Numbered from the stretch's first letter, positions 33,200-43,079 are shown. The stretch is 64,000 nucleotides of DNA from Phytomonospora sp040655735 (GCF_040655735.1 NZ_JBFAKK010000017.1:62001-126000); one strand, 5' to 3'. Notes: generated from the sequence alone by a model not told the origin. A program made the numbers and translations.

Positions 33200-33864
33200 T
33201 CCGCGTCCTGCTCGCCGACGACCAGGCCCTCCTGCGCACGGGCTTTCGCGTCCTCATCGACGCCGCCCCCGACCTCCAGGTCGTCGGCGAGGCCGCCGAC
33301 GGCGACGAGGCCATCCGGCTCACCGCCGCCACGGGCGCCGACGTCGTCCTCATGGACATCCGCATGCCCGGCACCGACGGCCTCACCGCCACCGCCCGCA
33401 TCACCGCCGACCCGGCCCTGTCGGCGGTGCGGATCCTCATCTTGACCACCTTCGAGATCGACGAGTACGTCTTCGCCGCCCTGCGCGCCGGGGCCAGCGG
33501 CTTCATCGGCAAGGGCGTCACCGCCACCGAACTCCACGACGCGATCCGCACCGTCGCCGCCGGCGAGGCCCTGCTGTCCCCGGCGGCGACGAAAGGCCTC
33601 ATCGCCCGCTTCCTCGCCGGGCCGGCCGAGGAGCGCCCGCACGCCCCCGAGGACCTCGCCGTGCTCACCGAACGCGAACTGGAGATCGTCGCCCTCGTCG
33701 CCGTCGGGCGCACCAACGACGAGATCGCCGAAGGCCTCGGCATCAGCCGCACCACCGCGAAGACGCACGTCAACCGGGCCATGCTCAAACTCGGCGCGCA
33801 CGACCGCGCGCAGCTGGTGATCATCGCCTACGAAACGGGCCTGGTCCGCCCCCGAAGGTCGTAG
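33196..33864 (+). CDS. NarL/LuxR-family response regulator
   Basis: 222 residues. The receiver domain has the acidic pair in LLADDQALLRTGF, phospho-acceptor Asp54 (VVLMDIRMPG) and the conserved Thr and Lys regions. The C-terminal LuxR HTH is LTERELEIVALVAVGRTNDE then GISRTTAKTHVNRAMLKLGAHDRAQLV. It overlaps the kinase stop by four bases. The RND exporter gene starts 140 bases downstream and is a plausible target. Confidence 0.95.
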   Translation: MIRVLLADDQALLRTGFRVLIDAAPDLQVVGEAADGDEAIRLTAATGADVVLMDIRMPGTDGLTATARITADPALSAVRILILTTFEIDEYVFAALRAGASGFIGKGVTATELHDAIRTVAAGEALLSPAATKGLIARFLAGPAEERPHAPEDLAVLTERELEIVALVAVGRTNDEIAEGLGISRTTAKTHVNRAMLKLGAHDRAQLVIIAYETGLVRPRRS

Positions 33865-34003
33865 ACCGGCGCGCCCGGATACGGCGAACGCAGTACCCCG
33901 CGAACGTTCCCTGGGAGGACGTCGCCGCCCCCTCCTCCGGCGACGCTTGATCAGCGCCCCGCCGCGCATCACCTGTCCCGGCGCGTTGAGGAGTTTCTCC
34001 GAC

Positions 34004-37000
34004 ATGTCCTTCCTGGCTCGATGGAGCCTGGCCAACCGCGGCCTCGTAGCGCTCATCACCTTGGTGGTGGCCGGTTTCGGGGCCTTCGCGGTCCCGGCCC
34101 TCAAGCAGCAGCTGCTGCCCCAGATGAGCTTCCCGATGGTCTCGGTCACCGCCCCCTACCAGGGCGCGGCACCCGAGGTCGTCGAACAGCAGGTGACCAT
34201 CCCGCTCGAAGACGTCCTGCGGGGCGTCGACGGCGTCATCAAGATGAACTCCACCTCGGCGGAGTCGAGCGCCAGCCTGCTGGTCTCCTTCGACTTCGGC
34301 GTCGACATCGACAAGGCCCAGGCCGACGTCGACAAGGCCATCGCCTCCGTCCGGCTCCCCGACGACGTCGAGCCGCGATCCCTCGTCGGCAGCACCGACG
34401 ACCTGCCCGTCATCCAGCTGGCCGTCGCCTCCTCCGAGGACCAGCAGGTCCTCGCCGAGAAGCTCGAACGGCTCGCCGTGCCCGAACTCGCCGCCGTCGA
34501 GGGCGTCAAGGAGGCCACCGTCTCCGGCGCCCGCGAGCGCGTCGTGACCATCACTCCCGACCCGGCGAAGATGGCCGCCGCGGGCCTCGACGCCTCGGCG
34601 ATCTCCACTGCCGTCCAGGCGGCCGGCACGCCCTTCCCGACCGGTTCGGTCACCGACGCCGACAGCACGCTGACCGTGCAGGTCGGCACCGCCTACGACG
34701 CCGTCGAGGACCTGGAGGACCTGTACCTGACCCCGGCCGCGCCCCCGCAGGGCTCGGCGACCGGTTCGCAGCGGCCCGCCGAGCCGGTCCGGCTCGGGGA
34801 GGTCGCGAAGGTCTCGCTCGAAACGTCCGAGGCGACCTCGCTGACCCGCACCGACGGTCAGCCGAGCCTCGGCCTGTCGATCACGATGACGCCCGACGGC
34901 AACGCCGTCGACGTCTCCGAGGGCGTGCGCGAGGCGCTGCCCGAGCTGGCCGCCGCGCTCGGTTCGGACGCGACCCTGACGGTCGTGTCCGACCAGGCGC
35001 CCGCCATCACCGAGTCCATTGAGGACACCACCACCGAGGGCCTGCTGGGTCTGGCCATGGCGGTCCTGGTGATCCTGGTGTTCCTGTTCTCCGTGCGCTC
35101 GACACTGGTCACCGCGGTGTCCATCCCGGTCTCGGTGCTGATCGCGCTGATCGCGCTGTGGACGCAGGACTACACGCTGAACCTGCTCACCCTCGGGGGT
35201 CTGACCATCGCCATCGGCAGGGTCGTCGACGACTCGATCGTGGTGCTGGAGAACATCGGCCGCCATCTCTCCTACGGCGAGCCGAGGCGGCAGGCGATCC
35301 TCAACGCCGTCAAGGAGGTCTCGGGCGCGGTCACCGCCTCGACGCTGACGACGGTCGCGGTGTTCCTGCCGATCGCGCTGGTCGGCGGACTGATCGGGCA
35401 GCTGTTCGGCTCCTTCTCCTTCACCGTCACCGTCGCGCTGCTGGCCTCGCTGCTGGTGTCGCTGACGGTCGTGCCGGTGCTGGCGTACTGGTTCATGAAG
35501 ACGCCGAAGCACGCCGACCGGGAGGCCGCCGAACGCAAGGAGCGCAACAACATCCTGCAGCGCGCCTACGTCCCGGTCCTGCGCTTCGCCACGAAGCACC
35601 GGCTGACGACGGTCGCGGTGGCGCTGCTGATCCTGGTCGGCACGCTGTCGCTGGTACCGCAGCTGGAGACCAGCTTCATCGACGACGCCGGGCAGAAGAC
35701 GGTCAGCGTCAGCCAGACCCTGCCGCCGGGGACCTCCCTGGAGTCGGCCGACGCCAAGGCCAAAGAGGTCGAGGGCGTCATCGCCGGGATCGACGACGTC
35801 GAGATGTACCAGGTGAACGTCGGCGGTGGCGGCGGGCTCGCCGCGCTGTTCGGCGGCGGTGGCGGCGGCACGAAGGTCAGCTACTCGCTGACCCTCGCCG
35901 AGGACGGCGACCCCGAGGCCGTCGAGGAGACACTGCGCTCGACCCTCGGCGCGCGGCCGGAACTCGGCGAGATCGCCATCGGCGAGGCCGGCGGCTTCGG
36001 CGGGGACTCGCTGGAGGTCAAGGTCACCGCCGACGACCCGGCGGTACTGGCCGAGGCGTCGTCCCTTGTGGAGGACGCGATGACGCAGACGCCGGGCGTC
36101 ACCGAGGTCACCAGCAGCATCTCCGAGACGGTGCCGCGCATCCAGGTGACCGTCGACCGGGAGGCCGCCGCGCAGCGCGGGCTGTCGGAGGCGGCGATCG
36201 GGCAGCTGGTCGCGCAGGCCATGCGCGGCAGCACGATCACGCAGATCTCCTTCGACCAGACCACCGCCGACGTGGTGCTCACGTCGGGCGCCGAGCCACC
36301 TTCGTCCATTGAGGACCTCGCCGATCTGGCGCTGCTGCCGGGCGTGAAGCTGTCCGACGTCGCCGAGGTCGACGAGGTCGCCGGGCCGGTCTCGGTCTCG
36401 CGGACCGACGGCGAGCGCACCGCGACGGTGAGCGGCAAGAACTCCGGGGTCTCGCTGGGGACGGCGACGGCCTCGCTGACCGAGAAGCTCGACGGGCTCA
36501 CGCTTCCGGCGGGCGCGAGCTACGCGCTCGGCGGTGCCAGCGAGGAGCAGGCCGAGGCCTTCGGGAACCTGGCGCTGGCCGGGCTCGCGGCGATCGCGCT
36601 GGTGTTCATGATCCTGGTGGCGACCTTCCGGAGCCTGATCCAGCCGCTGATCCTGCTGGTGTCGATCCCCTTCGCCGCGACCGGCGCCATCGGGCTGCTG
36701 CTGGTGACGGGCACGCCGCTGGGTCTGGCGGCCGGAATCGGCCTGCTGATGCTGATCGGGATCGTGGTGACCAACGCGATCGTGCTGCTCGACCTGATCA
36801 ACCAGTACCGCCGTGACGGGATGCCGCTGCATCAGGCGGTGATCGAGGGCGGGCGCAACAGGCTGCGGCCGATCCTGATGACGGCGCTGGCGACCATCTT
36901 CGCGCTCACGCCGATGGCGCTGGGCCTGACCGGTGGCGGCGGGTTCATCTCGAAGCCGCTGGCGATCGTGGTCATCGGCGGTCTGGTCAGCTCGACGCTG

Positions 37001-37150
37001 CTGACGCTGGTGCTGGTTCCGACGTTCTACACGATGGTGGAGAACCGCAAGGAGAAGCGCCGGGCGAAGCGCGACGCGAAGGCGGAGCGCAAGGCGGCCA
37101 AGGCCGACGCGTCCAGGAGCGAGGAGGGCGAGCCGGTCACGGTCGGCTGA
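34004..37150 (+). CDS. RND-family efflux transporter (HAE1/SwrC-like)
   Basis: 1048 residues from ATG 34004 (MSFLARWSLANRGLVALI), with GAGGAG upstream though at long spacing. The first helix plus two large external loops and 12 membrane helices give the AcrB/SwrC plan. Family parts include LPQMSFPMVSVTAPYQGAAPEVVEQQV, GRVVDDSIVVLENI and GIVVTNAIVLLDLINQYRRDGM, and GRNRLRPILMTALATIFALTPMALG. Gram-positive members use proton force to export lipids, surfactants or drugs. No membrane-fusion or outer-membrane partner is encoded here. Confidence 0.95.
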   Translation: MSFLARWSLANRGLVALITLVVAGFGAFAVPALKQQLLPQMSFPMVSVTAPYQGAAPEVVEQQVTIPLEDVLRGVDGVIKMNSTSAESSASLLVSFDFGVDIDKAQADVDKAIASVRLPDDVEPRSLVGSTDDLPVIQLAVASSEDQQVLAEKLERLAVPELAAVEGVKEATVSGARERVVTITPDPAKMAAAGLDASAISTAVQAAGTPFPTGSVTDADSTLTVQVGTAYDAVEDLEDLYLTPAAPPQGSATGSQRPAEPVRLGEVAKVSLETSEATSLTRTDGQPSLGLSITMTPDGNAVDVSEGVREALPELAAALGSDATLTVVSDQAPAITESIEDTTTEGLLGLAMAVLVILVFLFSVRSTLVTAVSIPVSVLIALIALWTQDYTLNLLTLGGLTIAIGRVVDDSIVVLENIGRHLSYGEPRRQAILNAVKEVSGAVTASTLTTVAVFLPIALVGGLIGQLFGSFSFTVTVALLASLLVSLTVVPVLAYWFMKTPKHADREAAERKERNNILQRAYVPVLRFATKHRLTTVAVALLILVGTLSLVPQLETSFIDDAGQKTVSVSQTLPPGTSLESADAKAKEVEGVIAGIDDVEMYQVNVGGGGGLAALFGGGGGGTKVSYSLTLAEDGDPEAVEETLRSTLGARPELGEIAIGEAGGFGGDSLEVKVTADDPAVLAEASSLVEDAMTQTPGVTEVTSSISETVPRIQVTVDREAAAQRGLSEAAIGQLVAQAMRGSTITQISFDQTTADVVLTSGAEPPSSIEDLADLALLPGVKLSDVAEVDEVAGPVSVSRTDGERTATVSGKNSGVSLGTATASLTEKLDGLTLPAGASYALGGASEEQAEAFGNLALAGLAAIALVFMILVATFRSLIQPLILLVSIPFAATGAIGLLLVTGTPLGLAAGIGLLMLIGIVVTNAIVLLDLINQYRRDGMPLHQAVIEGGRNRLRPILMTALATIFALTPMALGLTGGGGFISKPLAIVVIGGLVSSTLLTLVLVPTFYTMVENRKEKRRAKRDAKAERKAAKADASRSEEGEPVTVG

Positions 37151-37166
37151 CGCCTTGAGGTGAGGA

Positions 37167-37203
37167 GACCGCCCGTGCCTTCGTGAGGAAGGCGCGGGCG
37201 GTC
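37167..37203 (+). terminator. Terminator after the RND exporter
   Basis: GACCGCCCGTGCCTTC (37167-37182) pairs with GAAGGCGCGGGCGGTC (37188-37203), 16 bp with one G-T pair, 16 bases after the stop. Confidence 0.8.
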
Positions 37204-37300
37204 TTCGCGTCGGGTGCTGTCCGACTCCGGTGTTAGCCTCGCGGCCCGACCGGGACGCGCGCTCACCGAGCACGGTCCCGCCGATACGGAGGAATGCCCG

Positions 37301-38845
37301 GTGCCCGAACTCACTCAGCACGAACGCGCCATCGTCGACAAGGTCGCCGCCTCCGGGCGGTTCCTCGTCCAGGGCACCTGCCATCCCGGCGGGGCGTCGT
37401 TGAAGTCCTTCAACGAGCAGGGCCGCCCGGTCGGCTCGCCCAGGATCTTCGAGCAGCTCGGCGCGCTGCGAGACGCGCTGGCCACCGACGGCGACGAGCG
37501 AACGCTGACCGTCGAGGTCCGCCGGGGCGAGAACGGCTACGAGCTGCGCCGCACCTTCGACCTGCCGCACATCTCGCCCGCCGTGGCGGTCCTCGATCCC
37601 GGCTACCGGTACCCGGGCCACCCGGCACCGGGAATGCCGCGCCCCCACGGCATCGACGTCACCGCCGAGCCCACCGACCCGGCCGTCCTCGCCGAGGTGA
37701 GCGGTCTGGTCGCCGCGTTCGTCGCGCTCTACACCTCCATCAAGGGCGAGGCTCCCGACTTCGGCCCGCCCCGGACGGAGGAGGAGATCGCCGCCGCCGA
37801 GGCGTCGATGGGCCTGCGGCTGCCCGAGGAGGTCCGCGCGCTGTACCGGTCGATCTCGGCCGACAACAGCGAGCACGGTCTTCTCGGCGCGCACTCGCTC
37901 CTTCCGCTGGAGGCCGTGGTCGAGTGGTACCACCAGGGCGAGCCGGGAACCGAGACCGGCGACGACGGGCTGTTCCCCACCTACGAGGTCGTGCTGGACA
38001 CCGAGCCCGCCGGCCACGTGCGCCGGGGGTCGCGCAGCGACTGGTGGGTCACGGTCACCACCGACCGCGGCTGCAACTACGGCGCCGTCGATCTCGACCC
38101 GGCGGCGGGTGGGCGCCGCGGGCAGTTGTTCGAGTACGGTCGCGACTTCCACAATCCCGTCGGGTACATCGCCGCCTCGGTCACCGACGTGATGAGGGAT
38201 GTCGTGGCCGCGTTGCGCGCGGGCGAGTACGAGAAGGGCCACGAGGAGTCGACGTACCTCGTCGCGGAAGGAAACATCGGCCGGTCGACGGAGGCCGACC
38301 ACACCCGCTCGGTGCGGGCCGGCGAGAGGTCGACCGCCGAGGTCGTCGCGGGCCTCGACGGCGTCCAGCAGCTGTACCTCAACGACGCCGACCGGATCGA
38401 ACTGGCCGCACTGGCGCCGCTGTCCACCCTGCGGGCCCTGTCGATCAACCGCGCCGGGCGCGTCGAAACGCCGCTGCCGCACCGGATCCCACTGGAGTCG
38501 CTGTCCCTGCACGCTGGGCAGGCCGACCTGGGCGCCCTCGCCTGCCACCCGACCCTGTGGCACCTGGAACTCAGCGGTCTCTCCGCACCGGTAGACGTCG
38601 CGGTGCTCGCCGCGCTTCCCGCCCTGACGGCGCTCGATCTGTCCGGTGTGGACGCCGTCGGCCTCGAACTGCTCGCCGACCTGCCGGGCTTGCGGGTGCT
38701 GACGCTCAGCCCTGAGCAGTGGCGCGTCCTGCGTGCCTCCGACCGCCTGCCCCCGCGTCTGGCGGCGGCGCGCATGGGCGGCCGCACCTTGCTCGACGAG
38801 GCGATGGAGTGGCGGGGATGGCTCATGGGCGAAGCCGCGTCCTGA
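37301..38845 (+). CDS. SUKH (SMI1/KNR4)-domain protein with C-terminal leucine-rich repeats
   Basis: 514 residues from GTG 37301, set by GGAGGA seven bases upstream. The middle part is a SUKH domain (about 155-320): PRTEEEIAAAEASMGLRLPEEVRALYRSISADN, later PLEAVVEWY and WWVTVTTDRGCNYGAVDLDP. The last 180 residues are degenerate leucine-rich repeats: LDGVQQLYLNDADRIELAALAPLSTLRALSINRAG, ALPALTALDLSGVDAVGLELLADLPGLRVLTL. SUKH proteins are often immunity proteins against polymorphic toxins; here no toxin gene is adjacent, so a binding or immunity role is inference. Confidence 0.85.
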   Translation: MPELTQHERAIVDKVAASGRFLVQGTCHPGGASLKSFNEQGRPVGSPRIFEQLGALRDALATDGDERTLTVEVRRGENGYELRRTFDLPHISPAVAVLDPGYRYPGHPAPGMPRPHGIDVTAEPTDPAVLAEVSGLVAAFVALYTSIKGEAPDFGPPRTEEEIAAAEASMGLRLPEEVRALYRSISADNSEHGLLGAHSLLPLEAVVEWYHQGEPGTETGDDGLFPTYEVVLDTEPAGHVRRGSRSDWWVTVTTDRGCNYGAVDLDPAAGGRRGQLFEYGRDFHNPVGYIAASVTDVMRDVVAALRAGEYEKGHEESTYLVAEGNIGRSTEADHTRSVRAGERSTAEVVAGLDGVQQLYLNDADRIELAALAPLSTLRALSINRAGRVETPLPHRIPLESLSLHAGQADLGALACHPTLWHLELSGLSAPVDVAVLAALPALTALDLSGVDAVGLELLADLPGLRVLTLSPEQWRVLRASDRLPPRLAAARMGGRTLLDEAMEWRGWLMGEAAS

Positions 38846-38855
38846 AAGCCGGTGC

Positions 38856-38888
38856 GGGGCGCTTCGGTCCGAGGAGACCGAACGCCCC
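38856..38888. terminator. Bidirectional terminator between SUKH and roadblock genes
   Basis: GGGGCGCTTCGGTC (38856-38869) pairs with GACCGAACGCCCC (38876-38888) with one bulged base, between converging genes. Confidence 0.75.
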
Positions 38889-38892
38889 ACCC

Positions 38893-39288
38893 CTACCGCA
38901 TGTTGTGCCGCGCCTGGGGAGTCAGCGCCGGACCCACCTGGTTGATCAGGTCGGCGAGCTCGTGGGCGACCTGCCCGATGTCGCAGCCGAAACCGGCCAG
39001 GGCGAGAAGGCTGGCGCCGTTCGACACGGCCATGGAGAACATGTAGCCGCCGTTCATCTCGGTCAGGTTGCTGATGACCGGGTCGGCGCCCATCGAGCGC
39101 GCGGCGCCGGCGAGCAGGCTGGTGAGGCCGGAGGCGACGGCGGCGAGGCGCTCGGCCTCGTCGGTGGGCAGCTCGTTGTTCGCCGCGATCAGGAGCCCGT
39201 CGGCGGCGACGGCGAGCACGTGGGACACATGCGGGACACGGCCGACGAAGTCGTTGAGAAGAAAGTCGACGTTGAAGCTGCTGGTCAC
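38893..39288 (-). CDS. Roadblock/LC7 protein of a conservon-like module
   Basis: 131 residues from GTG 39288 (VTSSFNVDFLLNDFVGRVPHV). Roadblock features are HVLAVAADGLLIAANNELPTDEAERLAAVASGLTSLLAGAARSM and NGGYMFSMAVSNGASLLALA. CvnB proteins of Streptomyces conservons have this form and act with a kinase and a small GTPase. The start overlaps the kinase stop (GTGA). No DUF742 or GTPase gene follows, so the module is incomplete here. Confidence 0.93.
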   Translation of the reverse strand: MTSSFNVDFLLNDFVGRVPHVSHVLAVAADGLLIAANNELPTDEAERLAAVASGLTSLLAGAARSMGADPVISNLTEMNGGYMFSMAVSNGASLLALAGFGCDIGQVAHELADLINQVGPALTPQARHNMR

Positions 39289-41666
39289 GTGGGCGTCCTC
39301 GGGTTGTTGTTCGGTTTCTTCTGGGCCTGCCGGCTGCCGGAGAGGCCACGGGCGTAGGCGAGGTAGGTGGCGCTGATCGCGGCCGGGTCGCGGCGGATCG
39401 GGCCCTTCACGACCGGCCGGGCGGCGGCCGGCGCGGTGGCTCCCGGCGCGAGGCTGGACATGGGCCTGCGGCGCGGGAGGCCGTTCTCGTCGAGGTCGGG
39501 TTCGGCCTGTTCGGCGACCTGGGCGGCCTGCCAGGCGAAGTGGACGACGGGGATCTCCTCGTCCTCGGCGTCGATGACCACCGACGAGGTGCGCCCGCCC
39601 GAGGCCGCCGCGGCGGCCGATCGGCTGGCACGACTGCGAAACAGCGGCGCCTCGCGTCGCTGCGGCGCGGCTCCGCTGGTGAGTTCGAGCCGGCGGCGGG
39701 CCTCCGGCGTCGGCGAGAAGTCGAGGAGCGTGGCGGGCAGCACGACCTCGGCGATGGTGCCCCGGTCGGGCGCCGGGCGCAGCCGCACGGAGATGCCGAT
39801 GCGGGTGGCGAGGATGCCGACCACGGTCAATCCCATGGCCTGGAGGGATTCCAGGTCCATCGGCGAGGCCGCGCCGAGGCGAGCGTTGAAGGTTCCCAGG
39901 CGCTCCTCGTCGATGCCGATGCCGTGGTCGCGGATCTCCACGACGACCTTGTCGGTGAGGAAGCGCGCCGCTACGTGCGCGGGGTCGCTGGAGTACTTGG
40001 TGGCGTTGTCGATCAGCTCGGCGAGCAGCTGCACGGCGTCGTCGACGGCGGCGGGTTTGATCCACACGCCGTCGTCGACGGTGGTGAACTCGACGCGCTT
40101 GTAGTGCTCGGTGTGGCTCTGCGCGGCGCGCAGGACGTCGCCGAGGAGTTCGTTGGAGGTACGGACCTTCGCCGCCGACGCGCCGCCGAGGACCAGGAGG
40201 CTGTCGTTGGCGCGGCCCTGGAGGGAGACCAGGTGGTCGAGCCGGAACAGGCGCTCCAGCTGGTCGGGGTCGTTCTCGGCGTGCTCGGCCGCGTCGAGTT
40301 CGGCGGTGAGCCGGCCGGTGAGCGAGTGGCCCCGGCGGGCGAGGCGGATGAACATCGAGCCGACGTGCACGCGCAGCATCGCCTGCTGCGCGGCGACCCG
40401 GATCGCCTCGCGGTGCACGAGGTTGAAGGCACCGGCCACTTCGGACAGTTCGTCGTCGCCGCTCTCGCCCAGGGGCGGGGTCGTGGCGTCGGCGAACTCC
40501 TCGGGGGTGAGTCCGGTGAGGTCCTTCTGCTCGTCGACCTGGCGGACGGCGGTGGGCAGTTCGTCGCGGGCCACGCGGCGGGCGGAGTCGCGCAGGCGCC
40601 GCAGGCCCCGGGTGACCGAGCGGCCGAGCCACAGGGCGGTCAGCACGGCCATGATGATCGTGATCACCACGACGGTGACCTCGATGAGCACCTGCCGGGT
40701 CACCGTCTCCTGGATGGCGATCGACTCGGCGACGGTGTCGTTCAGCGTCTGGTCGATGACGGCGCCGGTCGCCGTGTGCCGGGCGTCGAAGCCGGCGACG
40801 AGTGCGGTGTGGTCGACGGCGATGTCCTCGTACGAACGGGAAGTGGTGACCTCGCGTTCGAAGCTGTTGACCGGGCGCGCGTCCTGCGCACCGAGGCCGC
40901 CGGCGTCGAAACCGGTGCCGTCGCTGATGCGCCGGTACTCGTTGAGGGTGCGCTGCCGGTCGCCGATCAGCTCCATGAAGGGCCGGTAGGCGGCGTCGAG
41001 GGGTTCGCCGTCCTTGAGTTCGAGGGACAGCACGCGCAGCTGTTCGGAGCTCTCGTCGGCGGCGCTGAGCAGTACCGCGGCGCGCAGGCTGCGGTTGAGG
41101 CTCGTGGCCTCGGCCTGGTCGACGGCGTGGTCGAGCAGGCGGGACAGGCGGCTGACGGCGGCGCCGTAGACGGTGAGGTGATAGCCGGCGATGTCGCGGT
41201 GCGCGGCCGAGCGCACGACCGTCAGACGTGACAGCGGCTTGTCGGCCGAGGCGAGCAGGTCGGTGACCTCGACGTCGCCGGCGAAGGCCTCGCGGGCGGT
41301 GGCGAGTTCGGCCAGCCGCTCGTTGGAGGCGGTGACGGCGTTGTCGAAGCCGGTGATCGAGGTGTCGGCGAGGTCGAGTTCGTCCTTGAAGACCTGCACG
41401 GCGGCCTGGGCGCGCTCGTCCTGCATGGCGCGGATGACGCGCGAGACGGTCCCGGCGAGTTCGACGAGCGCCGCGGTGTCGTCGGCGTCGGACGCCTCCT
41501 GCGCGGAGTCGGAAAGACGCACCGAGGCGATTCCGGCGAGCGCGATCACCGGGATCAGCAGCATCATGGCCAGTTTGGTGCGGATGCGCGATTGAGAGGG
41601 ACGCAGTCGGGCGAGACGGCGCGACCAGCCCGAGCCCACCGGGGCGTTGCGGTCACCATCCAGCAT
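39285..41666 (-). CDS. Nitrate/sulfonate-sensing-type (NIT) histidine kinase, conservon CvnA-like
   Basis: 793 residues from ATG 41666, with GGAGG five bases upstream. A membrane helix (about 30-50) and a second (about 345-367) flank a helical NIT-like sensor (QDERAQAAVQVF...). A HAMP linker (GRSVTRGLRRLRDSARRVA) leads to an ATPase domain with ELIDNATKYSS and VVEIRDHGIGID. No phospho-acceptor His box of the usual type is obvious. The C-terminal tail carries NGLPRRRPMSSLAPG and a final RDPAAISATYLAYARGL motif, shared with the kinase at the right edge and the IS110-like protein. Confidence 0.92.
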   Translation of the reverse strand: MLDGDRNAPVGSGWSRRLARLRPSQSRIRTKLAMMLLIPVIALAGIASVRLSDSAQEASDADDTAALVELAGTVSRVIRAMQDERAQAAVQVFKDELDLADTSITGFDNAVTASNERLAELATAREAFAGDVEVTDLLASADKPLSRLTVVRSAAHRDIAGYHLTVYGAAVSRLSRLLDHAVDQAEATSLNRSLRAAVLLSAADESSEQLRVLSLELKDGEPLDAAYRPFMELIGDRQRTLNEYRRISDGTGFDAGGLGAQDARPVNSFEREVTTSRSYEDIAVDHTALVAGFDARHTATGAVIDQTLNDTVAESIAIQETVTRQVLIEVTVVVITIIMAVLTALWLGRSVTRGLRRLRDSARRVARDELPTAVRQVDEQKDLTGLTPEEFADATTPPLGESGDDELSEVAGAFNLVHREAIRVAAQQAMLRVHVGSMFIRLARRGHSLTGRLTAELDAAEHAENDPDQLERLFRLDHLVSLQGRANDSLLVLGGASAAKVRTSNELLGDVLRAAQSHTEHYKRVEFTTVDDGVWIKPAAVDDAVQLLAELIDNATKYSSDPAHVAARFLTDKVVVEIRDHGIGIDEERLGTFNARLGAASPMDLESLQAMGLTVVGILATRIGISVRLRPAPDRGTIAEVVLPATLLDFSPTPEARRRLELTSGAAPQRREAPLFRSRASRSAAAAASGGRTSSVVIDAEDEEIPVVHFAWQAAQVAEQAEPDLDENGLPRRRPMSSLAPGATAPAAARPVVKGPIRRDPAAISATYLAYARGLSGSRQAQKKPNNNPRTPT

Positions 41667-41897
41667 GGATCCTCCACGGATCGGTCGTCGGGGCCGGCGC
41701 TCCCACCGTCGGCGCCGATCTCGAATCGGCGTCTCCCGCGACGTGCCCTCGCAGATCTCACCACAGGATTTCTCCTGAGGAAATAGCGAGGACGGCAAAT
41801 GTTTACACGTATCGATTCATGTTCATCACCCGCGGACACCGGCTGTCGAGCCGCCGTCGCCGCACGTGATCGGTACATTGTGGACGCACCGCAGGCT

Positions 41898-43079
41898 TCA
41901 GTCGCCCTCCAGCGGGACCAGCACTCCGTCCCGGACGATCTGCACCACCGGGTCCTGGTAGACCTCCCCGTTCTCGTCGATGGAGAGCGTGCCGAGGATC
42001 GTCTCCTGTTCGAGGATCTGGCCGAGGTTGTCCTTGATGGCCTCCCGGCCGGCGTCGCAGTCGGCGCGCACCGCGACGTCGATGAGCTGCGCGGCGGTGT
42101 ACGCCTGCGCGGCGAACTGATCGGGGGCCTTGCCGTAGCGCTGGGTGAAGGACGCGACGAACTGCTCGTTGCCCTCGCTCGGCAGCGCCGAACTCCAGGC
42201 CCCGCCGACGATCAGGCCCTCCGCGGCGGCACCGAGAGCGCCGACCATGACCGGCGAGTTGAAGGCGTTGCCGCCCACGATCGGGGCCGTGATGCCCAGT
42301 TCGCGGGCCTCCTTCACCAGCGGGATCGTCGCGCCCGGCAGCGCCGAGAGGACGACGGCGTCGGGCGCGGCCGCCCGGACCTGGTTGAGCTGCTCGGTGA
42401 AGGTGGTGTCGGTGGTGGCGAACTCGTGGTCCTCGACGATGTCGATGCCCAGGCCCTCCAGGGCCTCCTTCATCGTCGTGTAGGCCGAGGAGGTGAACTC
42501 GTCGACGCTGTCGTGCAGGATCGCCACGGTCTTGAGGTCGAGGGCCTGCACGGCCGCCGGGATGCTCGCGTTGAGCGCGATCTGCTCCGACAGCGAGTCG
42601 CGGAAGATGTAGTCGCCGAGCTCGGGGATCCCCTCGGCGGTGGTGGAGATGCCCAGCGCCGGGACACCGGCCTCCTGGGCGTCGGAGAACGCCGTGAAGG
42701 CCACACTGGACAGTGTCGGGCCGACGATGACGCTCACCCTGTCGGCGTCGATGAGCTTCTCGTAGACGGCGACGCCCACGTCGGGCGTGGTCTGGTCGTC
42801 TTCGAGGACGACCTCGTAGTCGACGCCCTTCTTGGCGTTGATCTCCTCGAAGGCCAGTTCGAGGCCCTGCTGCTGGTACTCCCCGGCGAAGGCCGCGCCA
42901 CCGGACAGGCTCAGCACGATGCCCACCTTGACGGGCGTGCCGATGACGCAGTCGGCGCCGGATCCCGTACCGGACAAGGAAGTGCCGTCGGCGGAGGTCC
43001 CGTCGCCGTCGTCGGTGCAGCCGGCGACAAGGAGCAGCACGACGGCCGCCAGTGCGGCCGACCCCACTCTTAAGCGCAT
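41898..43079 (-). CDS. Branched-chain amino acid-type (LivK-like) substrate-binding lipoprotein
   Basis: 393 residues with lipobox LVAGC at about 18-22. The bilobal binding fold is visible in VKVGIVLSLSGGAAFAGEYQQQGLELAFEEINAKKG, VIVGPTLSSVAFTAFSDA and QFAAQAYTAAQLIDVAVRA. No permease or ATPase gene is adjacent. It is followed on the same strand after 231 bases by the NIT kinase, so it may be a ligand receptor for that kinase rather than a transporter subunit; this is inference from position. Confidence 0.92.
   Translation of the reverse strand: MRLRVGSAALAAVVLLLVAGCTDDGDGTSADGTSLSGTGSGADCVIGTPVKVGIVLSLSGGAAFAGEYQQQGLELAFEEINAKKGVDYEVVLEDDQTTPDVGVAVYEKLIDADRVSVIVGPTLSSVAFTAFSDAQEAGVPALGISTTAEGIPELGDYIFRDSLSEQIALNASIPAAVQALDLKTVAILHDSVDEFTSSAYTTMKEALEGLGIDIVEDHEFATTDTTFTEQLNQVRAAAPDAVVLSALPGATIPLVKEARELGITAPIVGGNAFNSPVMVGALGAAAEGLIVGGAWSSALPSEGNEQFVASFTQRYGKAPDQFAAQAYTAAQLIDVAVRADCDAGREAIKDNLGQILEQETILGTLSIDENGEVYQDPVVQIVRDGVLVPLEGD

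Noticed and set aside
33821..39349. Very long open frame (over 1800 codons) on the minus strand
   Set aside because: It is antisense to the RND exporter and the SUKH gene, is almost entirely Arg/Gly/Asp/Gln-rich and has no family likeness. High GC keeps antisense frames free of stops.
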